From: Hermodarchaeum sp048885185
GTDB taxonomy: Archaea; Asgardarchaeota; Hermodarchaeia; Hermodarchaeales; Hermodarchaeaceae
Length of the DNA stretch: 19,629 bases
Direction of reading: 5' to 3'
Assembly: GCA_048885185.1 (NCBI GenBank)
Contig: JBHLQC010000016.1
Span: forward strand, 1-19,629
Every line of letters starts with the position of its first letter. Positions within the stretch are counted from its first letter, which is position 1. The notes under the pieces are model-generated. The model searched no databases and was not told where the DNA came from. It saw only the letters and a list, made by a program, of their open reading frames with translations. A program made the position numbers and the translations under genes. Below, piece by piece: positions 14,871-19,629 of the stretch.

Positions 14871-15833
14871 ATGGCAAATAATTCACCCATTCAAGACAAT
14901 AATCGGCTCACGTTCGAGGATAAAGATGAGTATCCCCGGTGTACAGATTGTGGGAGCTCTGACATAGTTCGTGATGGAAGCCGAGGGGAAGTCGCATGCG
15001 CAAACTGTGGGTTAGTCCTAGATTCTAATGCTATTGATTCAGGTCCCGAATGGCGAGCTTTCACTAGCGAGGAACGTGATAAACGCGCCCGTACAGGTAG
15101 CCCTATTAATTATGCTCTTCAAGATCACGACTTAAGCACCACGATTGACTGGCGTAACCGGGATGCAGCTGGCCGTCAGATTTCTACTAGTCGACGAGCT
15201 GAAATTTATCGGCTTCGTAAATGGCAACGGCGTTCTCGTGTTCATTCTAGCATTGAACGAAATTTGGCTAGTGCCATGAGTGAGTTGGATCGGCTGAGTA
15301 GTCAGCTGGGTGTTTCGCGAACCGTCAAGGATACGGCGGCTGTTATGTATAGACGTGCCTTGGAACGGCGGCTCATTCGTGGTCGTAGCATTGATGCAAT
15401 GATTGCTGCGGCGATGTATGCGGCTTGTCGTCTTCGAGAAGCTCCATGTACTCTTGATGAAATTGCCTATCACAGTCGTATTAATCGGAAGGAACTCGGT
15501 CGTTGTTATCGGCTCCTACTCCGACGGTTAGATGTTCGTATGCCTGTCTCGCAACCCACTAACTTCATCCCACGATTCGCGAATAGTCTGGACCTCAGTA
15601 GTCGAGTACAACGTCGAGCTATTCAGATTCTCGATGACGCCAAAGCTAAAGGTATAACCGCAGGTAAAGATCCCACAGGCCTGGCTGCGTCGGCTCTCTA
15701 TATTTCAGCAATAATGGAGGGAGAACGACGCACACAACGTGAAATCGCTGAAATCGCCCATGTCACTGAAGTCACAGTTCGGAACCGTTACAAGGAACTT
15801 GTCCGCGAACTCCAGCTTGCTGTCGAATTCTAG
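14871..15833 (+). CDS. tfb: Transcription initiation factor TFB, second tandem copy
   Basis: This second full-length TFB has 320 residues and the same domain order: zinc ribbon with C24, C27, C43 and C46 (CTDCG, CANCGLVLD), B-reader GPEWRAFTSEERDKRARTGSP, linker ending STTIDW, two cyclin repeats, and the C-terminal helix-turn-helix (TQREIAEIAHVTEVTVRNRY). ATG 14871 is chosen over GTG 14823 and ATG 14865 because AGGAGG ends 10 nt before it and the product then begins MAN like its neighbour. The longer GTG form would add residues that read as untranslated leader. All zinc ligands and the core helices are kept, so it is not a decaying copy. Paralogous TFBs in archaea can direct different promoter sets; whether that holds here is inference. 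Confidence 0.96.
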   Translation: MANNSPIQDNNRLTFEDKDEYPRCTDCGSSDIVRDGSRGEVACANCGLVLDSNAIDSGPEWRAFTSEERDKRARTGSPINYALQDHDLSTTIDWRNRDAAGRQISTSRRAEIYRLRKWQRRSRVHSSIERNLASAMSELDRLSSQLGVSRTVKDTAAVMYRRALERRLIRGRSIDAMIAAAMYAACRLREAPCTLDEIAYHSRINRKELGRCYRLLLRRLDVRMPVSQPTNFIPRFANSLDLSSRVQRRAIQILDDAKAKGITAGKDPTGLAASALYISAIMEGERRTQREIAEIAHVTEVTVRNRYKELVRELQLAVEF

Positions 15834-15876
15834 TCAAGGTTGTAATCAGCTAGAATTAAAATAGCAGCAAAACATT

Positions 15877-15901
15877 GGGAGTCGCGGAGGCTCCCTTTTT
15901 T
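15877..15901 (+). terminator. Hairpin with T6 tract that also encloses the next gene's ribosome-binding site
   Basis: GGGAG (15877-15881) pairs with CTCCC (15891-15895) and is followed directly by TTTTTT (15896-15901), the form of a terminator for the second TFB gene. The loop holds GGAGG (15886-15890), which is also the best Shine-Dalgarno site for the TTG start at 15900, so terminator and start region overlap. Confidence 0.45.
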
Positions 15902-16427
15902 GGTAGAACAGATTGTTTTTGAGAAACTCTCCCGCGAAGAATTGCTAATACTCATCGATATGTATGCCAAGAACTGGCTCGCGATTGATGGAACCTGGTT
16001 TCTTGCAGCAGAGCAAAAATTTGATCTTGACACAGCAATTGAGTTAGACACGGAATCATGGCGTCGTTTTTCTCCCATTGAAGCCCAACGCATCATGAAG
16101 GAAACTGGAATCCCTCCAAACTCGGGATTGGAGGGCTTAAAAAAAGCTCTTCAATATCGTGTCTATGCCCGATTGAACAAACAGTCTATCGAGGAAGTTG
16201 ATGCAACGCGATTTATTTATCGGATGGAGGCATGTCGGGTTCAGGATGCCCGGAAACGAAAAGGTCTGCCTGATTTTCCTTGCAAATCAGTGGGGCTAGT
16301 TGAATACACTGAATTTGCCCGAACCATTGATTCCCGCATCAAGACCCGATGCATTGCCTGTCCTCCTGATTCCCATCCAGATGAATGGTGGTGTGCGTGG
16401 GAATTCACACTCGAAGATACACCTTAG
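15900..16427 (+). CDS. DUF6125-like cytosolic protein
   Basis: This 175-residue soluble protein has no signal peptide or membrane helix. It resembles the uncharacterised DUF6125 group as I remember it: an N-terminal helix (LSREELLILIDMYAKNW), a D-G-T-W-F-x-x-E segment, a helix with TESWRRFSPIEAQRIMKE, then C-R-V-Q-D-A-R-K-R-K-G-L-P-D-F-P-C-K. It ends with CIACPPD and a W/C-rich EWWCAWEF. The cysteines and the late Asp/Glu could bind a metal or cofactor, but no activity is known to me. Start TTG 15900 is used because GGAGG lies 9 nt upstream and no better codon follows before the first conserved helix. It may be cotranscribed with the second TFB gene if the intervening hairpin is read through. 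Confidence 0.75.
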   Translation: MVEQIVFEKLSREELLILIDMYAKNWLAIDGTWFLAAEQKFDLDTAIELDTESWRRFSPIEAQRIMKETGIPPNSGLEGLKKALQYRVYARLNKQSIEEVDATRFIYRMEACRVQDARKRKGLPDFPCKSVGLVEYTEFARTIDSRIKTRCIACPPDSHPDEWWCAWEFTLEDTP

Positions 16428-16515
16428 TGAAATACACTCTGTTCTAAGATTATATTCTTGACTAGGGTTACATCGTAGGTTCCCCAATACACGCTTTGCC
16501 CACGAATGCTGGCGT

Positions 16516-16881
16516 TTATTCGATACCTAATCGAGATGTGATTTTGACTAAGATGAAGATGACAAAGGCCACAATGAGGAATGTGATTAGCTCTTGGATA
16601 AACAGTGTTGGTGTAAATGCTATTAGTTCTGATTCCCATGCGAGGGAAACGAATATGATTGACAGAATCGGTGATATGAAACTAGCAACCAATTGAGAGA
16701 CGAGGCGTCCAAGGTAAAGCGCCATAATAAAGGCAACAGCGAGACCCATTACCTTGTATTCTTTGAGAAAGTCTTTGAACTCTTGCCACAAGTTTTTCTT
16801 TTCGGGTGGTGGTGGAGGCGCTGGTTCAACAGCTTCTCTTATTCGCTTTAATTCTTCTAACATTTGATCTTCTTTTGACAT
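16516..16881 (-). CDS. MscL-like mechanosensitive channel protein, divergent
   Basis: This 121-residue protein has two membrane helices in the arrangement of MscL, the large-conductance tension-gated channel. An amphipathic start (NLWQEFKDFLKEYKV) leads into helix one, GLAVAFIMALYLGRLVSQLV, and P-I-L-S. A short loop (AWESELIAFTPT) follows, then helix two, LITFLIVAFVIFILVKI. Family members usually have a G-N-x-x-D-L-A-V-G pattern and a longer loop. Here it reads K-V-M-G-L-A-V-A-F and the loop is short. A charged N-terminal helix with a Pro run (PAPPPPPEKK, about 20-29) precedes the channel part, while usual MscL has a C-terminal helical bundle. ATG 16881 has AGGA 10 nt upstream; ATG 16887 and TTG 16890 are alternatives. 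Confidence 0.7.
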   Translation of the reverse strand: MSKEDQMLEELKRIREAVEPAPPPPPEKKNLWQEFKDFLKEYKVMGLAVAFIMALYLGRLVSQLVASFISPILSIIFVSLAWESELIAFTPTLFIQELITFLIVAFVIFILVKITSRLGIE

Positions 16882-17045
16882 TTCCATCAATTCCTAGCGA
16901 ATTCGAATAATCTTGTTCTCCTTGTATTTATAATGATGAAGAAGTTCAATCAACCTGTGGAATAAGGGCTTCCTTGAATGGGGGAAAAGGATTATACACT
17001 TCTATAACTCACTACTGACGCGTTATTCTGATTTGGTGATTGGTA
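16882..17045. promoter_or_regulatory. Divergent promoters of the MscL-like and triosephosphate isomerase genes
   Basis: Minus strand: TTATAAATA at about 16933-16925 is a good TATA box, placing the start of transcription near 16903 and a leader of about 20 nt with AGGA. Plus strand: TATAAC at 17003-17008 lies about 40 nt before the isomerase ATG, with GGTGA in the short leader; TTATAC near 16992 is an alternative. Confidence 0.5.
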
Positions 17046-17723
17046 ATGGAGCTTACTACACCTTTGATTCTAGTAAACCTCAAAACTTACAGTGAGAGTA
17101 TGGGTGAAAAAGCTGTAAAACTTGCAAAAATCGCTGAGGAGGTGACTCGTGAGACGGACATCTGTATTGCTCTTGCACCTCAATTTAGTGATCTTCATCG
17201 GGTTGCCAGTTCTTCAGAAGTTCCAATTTTTGCCCAACATGTTGATCCGGTGACGCCGGGGCGTGGTACGGGGTCTATTCTAGTTGAAGCTGTTGTTGAG
17301 ACAGGAGCAGTTGGGACGTTGTTGAATCATAGTGAACGGCAACTAGGATTGGCGATTTTAGAAGCGTCATTGGCGCGAGCTAAAGAAGTGGAACTCAAAG
17401 TCTGTATCTGTAGCAATAACCAGGCAGTGAGTGGTGCGGCTGCTGCCTTGGGTCCGGATTTCATCGCAGTGGAACCGCCTGAGTTGATTGGTACTGGAAT
17501 TCCTGTCAGTAAAACCCAGCCTGAAGTGGTGACAGCGACGGTGGAGACGATTCAAAACATCAACTCGGCTGTCATTCCATTATGTGGTGCGGGCATATCC
17601 ACGGGAGAAGATGTTGCTGCAGCATTGAAGTTGGGTACTCAAGGTGTTCTTCTTGCAAGTGGTGTGACAAAGGCTAAGGATCCCAAGAAGGTTCTCTTGG
17701 ACATGGCTACACATGCCAAGTAA
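17046..17723 (+). CDS. tpiA: Triosephosphate isomerase, archaeal type
   Basis: The enzyme interconverts dihydroxyacetone phosphate and glyceraldehyde 3-phosphate in central carbon metabolism. Its 225 residues match the short archaeal form, which lacks parts of the bacterial/eukaryotic barrel and often forms tetramers. Active-site residues are N11 and K13 (NLKTY), H95 (LNHSERQ), and the catalytic base E143 (AVEPPELIGTG). Phosphate contacts are in the late CGAGISTGED and GVLLASGV loops. ATG 17046 is preferred to TTG 17040 because GGTG lies 7 nt upstream of the ATG and the family starts close to the first strand. It converges with the small gene at 17742, with only 18 bp between stops. Confidence 0.96.
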   Translation: MELTTPLILVNLKTYSESMGEKAVKLAKIAEEVTRETDICIALAPQFSDLHRVASSSEVPIFAQHVDPVTPGRGTGSILVEAVVETGAVGTLLNHSERQLGLAILEASLARAKEVELKVCICSNNQAVSGAAAALGPDFIAVEPPELIGTGIPVSKTQPEVVTATVETIQNINSAVIPLCGAGISTGEDVAAALKLGTQGVLLASGVTKAKDPKKVLLDMATHAK

Positions 17724-17747
17724 ATGAAAATCCTGAACGTTTCATTT
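17722..17747. terminator. Inverted repeat between convergent stops, possible bidirectional terminator
   Basis: AAATGAAA (17722-17729) and TTTCATTT (17740-17747) form a perfect 8-bp inverted repeat with a 10-nt spacer. It covers the stop codons of both convergent genes. T tracts are short, so terminator function is uncertain. Confidence 0.35.
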
Positions 17748-18023
17748 GGGCTTGCGTTGTCGTTCATCAATTTCTTCGTATAGTTTTAATTTCATCTCGC
17801 GGTGGTGTTTGACAGCCATTTTGATATCTTGGATAAGGCTGGTCATTTCCGTGTCACTTACTTTAATGGTTTGAGCGTTTCCTTCACCGTCTGCGACGCG
17901 AATGAAGAATCCACCTTCTTTTACGTAACGATCTTTTTTTGTTTCGGGTGGAAAGCCATCAACGGTAAGAACTGATGAAATCTTTTGTTCGAAGAAATGA
18001 ATAATCTCTGCTACTTTGGTCAA
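17742..18023 (-). CDS. Small uncharacterised soluble protein
   Basis: This 93-residue protein is not recognised. It begins with an amphipathic helix (AEIIHFFEQKISSVL). Beta-like strands follow (GGFFIRVADGEG and AQTIKVSDTE). A long charged C-terminal helix (LIQDIKMAVKHHREMKLKLYEEIDERQ) closes it. There is no signal peptide, cysteine or known motif. The TTG start at 18023 is supported by GGTGA about 7 nt upstream and by a TATA box (GCTTTATAGG, 18067-18058) about 39 nt upstream, the same spacing as other genes here. Codon use and composition are like the neighbours, so I take it as real. Function is unknown. Confidence 0.7.
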   Translation of the reverse strand: MTKVAEIIHFFEQKISSVLTVDGFPPETKKDRYVKEGGFFIRVADGEGNAQTIKVSDTEMTSLIQDIKMAVKHHREMKLKLYEEIDERQRKPK

Positions 18024-18116
18024 GATTTCGTCACCGATGGCTTATCTACTAAGACCCCCTATAAAGCACCCTCTTTAACGTGAATACTAGATATTTTACT
18101 CTCCTCTAATCACTTC

Positions 18117-18143
18117 GTTTTTTGCTTCGACATGCTTTTATGG
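18117..18143 (+). repeat. 27-bp promoter-like element, copy 1
   Basis: A T6 tract followed by GCTTCGACATGCTTTTATGG lies upstream of the DUF47 gene. It matches the copy at 19006-19032 at 26 of 27 positions (T versus C at 18133). The GCTTTTATGG end looks like a TATA box, about 99 nt before ATG 18237. Confidence 0.75.
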
Positions 18144-18236
18144 ATGTCAATGTCTTCTCCCTAAGCAAACATGTGTTCTCTTTTGGGGGAACCATTCGAG
18201 TCTCTAAAAACAACATGTCTTATCGAGGAATGATTG

Positions 18237-18911
18237 ATGCCTATAAATCCAAACCCGGACATTTTCCTTGGCTTTCGTGCAGAAGAAAAAGTCATGGAAT
18301 TAGGTCAAAAACATGCTGCAAATGTCTCTTTGATTTTAAACAAACTCCAACAGGCCATAGCCTTCAAATTAGATGGAAACACCAAGAGCTGTAAAAAAAC
18401 TGTCCAAGAAATTGCTCAGCTAGAAGGTGATGCTGATCAACTACGTCGCACAATGTTACGCGATTTAACAACAAGTGCTCTTGAGGCTGCTGATAGGGAG
18501 AGCCTTGTTCGATTTGCCAAAGCTTTAGATAGAGTGGCCGACTGGGCTAATGACGCTGCAAGAATCTTAGCCCTTGTTCCATTATCAGACATCAGCCAGG
18601 ATTTCAAATCCCTTTTTACTGAACTCACTCAATTACTTGTGAATATGGGTAAGAGCCTACAAGAAGCAACTAACGCTATTGTCGATGACTTAGATAAAGC
18701 AAAGATGTTAGGTGACAAAATTGAAGCCGCGGAAAAGGAAATCGACGAAGTTTATACGAAAGGGTTGGGCTTCCTACTCGAACTGGGTTCGACCCATTCC
18801 GCAGCTGTGGTAGTACTAGTGCGGGACTTATTACATAACCTTGAGAATACGGCTGATACCGCTGAAGATGCAGTGGATCAACTTCGCATTATAATCCTAC
18901 GTCATTCCTAA
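18237..18911 (+). CDS. DUF47 (PhoU-like) protein, putative phosphate transport accessory
   Basis: This 224-residue all-helical protein matches the DUF47/PhoU-like family. Members are usually encoded next to Pit phosphate transporters and are thought to regulate them at the membrane. The first half has QLEGDADQLRRTMLRDL (61-77), with the family's E-x-x-x-D spacing that binds metals in PhoU. The second half repeats it as IEAAEKEIDEVYTKGL and ends with LLHNLENTADTAEDAVDQL. These form two three-helix bundles by family analogy. ATG 18237 is chosen over TTG 18234 because GAGG lies 8 nt upstream of the ATG. No pit gene is in the window; one may lie to the right. The 27-bp element upstream is shared with the next gene and is the visible candidate for its regulation. 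Confidence 0.85.
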   Translation: MPINPNPDIFLGFRAEEKVMELGQKHAANVSLILNKLQQAIAFKLDGNTKSCKKTVQEIAQLEGDADQLRRTMLRDLTTSALEAADRESLVRFAKALDRVADWANDAARILALVPLSDISQDFKSLFTELTQLLVNMGKSLQEATNAIVDDLDKAKMLGDKIEAAEKEIDEVYTKGLGFLLELGSTHSAAVVVLVRDLLHNLENTADTAEDAVDQLRIIILRHS

Positions 18912-19005
18912 TTCCAATACGATTTAATGGAATATAATTGGGAAATTTACACTGGAAATGCTGCTTCTTTGGACATTGAATTTTCCGCTCTCATATACCT
19001 CCTAG

Positions 19006-19032
19006 GTTTTTTGCTTCGACACGCTTTTATGG
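19006..19032 (+). repeat. 27-bp promoter-like element, copy 2
   Basis: This is the second copy of the element at 18117-18143, with the same T6 tract, GCTTCGACA and GCTTTTATGG. It sits in the 18912-19128 gap, about 101 nt before ATG 19129, nearly the distance of copy 1 from its gene. The flanks on both sides are unlike those of copy 1. Confidence 0.75.
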
Positions 19033-19128
19033 GCTCCTCCGTCTTCAGGTAACGAGACTTCGCATTGTGATATTGCTCGATATGTGGCTTTGAGGGGTAA
19101 TGAACAAGACCGCGAAGAAGTAGTGGCT

Positions 19129-19629
19129 ATGGAGATATTCAAATTGCGATGGTTTAGACGGAAAAGTAAGGACGAAGCCGAAACTACAATTGACGACACT
19201 GCCAAAGTGGAATTACCAGAAAGCACTTTGGAATCTATGATTAATCCAGTCCATTCCTTTGAAAAACGATTAGATGAGATGTTTGAAGATCCAGATGTCG
19301 TAGCGAAAACAAAAGCCTTGCAGGACACTCGAATCCAGCTAATTGTTGGTGGAGAAGCGATTCTCATCAGTAAGACCGGTGTAAAACCGCTTACACTTTC
19401 AATTGAACGTAGTACTCAGGTTGACGTATTCATTCGTATGTCAGAAGAAGCTGCAGGGGAGCTTGCTGCAACCACAACGCTCTCTGAATTCAAACAAATG
19501 TACAAGCAACAGGTTAGTGCCAAGGGGGCTGCTTCTTACATCGCCATTAAACTGCACACACCATTGGATGAACTTCGTCGGAAGGGTTACTTCACTGTTG
19601 AACTGCTTCGAATCCTAATCGATGCCTAA
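19129..19629 (+). CDS. SCP2-like (sterol-carrier-fold) domain protein
   Basis: This 166-residue protein (181 from GTG 19084) has a charged N-terminal segment (FRRKSKDEAE) and a linker. Its C-terminal domain of about 100 residues resembles the SCP2 lipid-binding fold: TRIQLIVGGEAILIS, KPLTLSIERS, a strand-turn DVFIRMSEEAAGEL, a helix FKQMYKQQV, and the end IAIKLHTPLDELRRKGYF. In that family the fold binds acyl chains or sterols. Archaeal members are little studied, so a lipid role is inference. Start choice is weak: ATG 19129 lacks a Shine-Dalgarno site but lies at the same distance from the 27-bp element as the DUF47 start does. GTG 19084 and GTG 19123 are alternatives. It ends with TAA at the last base of the window. 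Confidence 0.7.
   Translation: MEIFKLRWFRRKSKDEAETTIDDTAKVELPESTLESMINPVHSFEKRLDEMFEDPDVVAKTKALQDTRIQLIVGGEAILISKTGVKPLTLSIERSTQVDVFIRMSEEAAGELAATTTLSEFKQMYKQQVSAKGAASYIAIKLHTPLDELRRKGYFTVELLRILIDA

Noticed and set aside
18122..18394. 90-residue plus-strand frame starting inside the 27-bp element
   Set aside because: It overlaps the DUF47 start in another frame, has no ribosome-binding site, and its sequence is basic and unlike a folded protein.
18117..19032. 27-bp copies as ends of a mobile element or CRISPR repeats
   Set aside because: There are only two copies, in direct orientation, 862 bp apart, with a normal gene between them and no transposase, target duplication or spacer pattern.

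Overview
The window is archaeal chromosome. The main evidence is two adjacent genes for transcription factor B, a short archaeal-type triosephosphate isomerase, a RIO-family kinase, a DUF47/PhoU-like protein and TATA boxes upstream of many starts. The density of secreted and membrane proteins of archaeal style (signal peptide plus beta-sandwich modules, membrane helices plus Pro-rich linker plus zinc ribbon) and moderate GC would suit an Asgard archaeon, for example a Thorarchaeia-like lineage. That placement is inference. I see no rRNA, tRNA, CRISPR array, insertion sequence, integrase or origin.

Layout. 1-1468 (minus) is the N-terminal part of a large secreted modular protein that runs off the left edge. 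1732-2214 (plus) is an uncharacterised beta-rich protein and 2287-2772 (minus) a small secreted Cys-rich protein with a Cna-B-like domain and a hairpin terminator. 3049-7010 (minus) is a histidine-catabolism operon, hutU-ftcD-hutI, covering urocanate to glutamate. Divergent from it is an ICMT/PEMT-like membrane methyltransferase (7168-7830). 7848-9872 (minus) is a two-gene unit: an iron-sulfur flavoprotein-like reductase followed by an M20 metallopeptidase. It shares a 60-90 bp promoter region, with one central TTATAA box, with a 4-helix membrane protein (9958-10389). An FdhD-family protein with an altered CxxC motif follows (10449-11276) and converges, with overlapping stop codons, on a RIO kinase (11273-12088, minus).

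12431-13291 is a membrane protein with a C-terminal zinc ribbon. 13619-15833 holds two tandem full-length TFB genes, about 72% identical by hand count, each with its own 280-330 bp upstream region containing TATA boxes and palindromes. Then come a DUF6125-like protein (15900-16427), an MscL-like channel on the minus strand (16516-16881), triosephosphate isomerase (17046-17723), a small conserved-looking minus-strand protein (17742-18023), a DUF47/PhoU-like protein (18237-18911) and an SCP2-like domain protein (about 19129-19629). The last two are each preceded, at nearly the same distance, by a 27-bp element that is 26/27 identical and contains a TATA-like core.

How the genes fit together. 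The hut operon should convert urocanate to glutamate with transfer of the formimino group to a folate. Histidase and formimino-folate cyclodeaminase are not in the window. The tandem TFBs may give promoter-selective initiation. The repeated element probably co-regulates the DUF47 and SCP2-like genes. Several starts were moved from the longest reading frame because a GGTG/GAGG/AGGA Shine-Dalgarno match lies 7-10 nt before an internal start, and because TATA boxes recur about 40 nt before starts.
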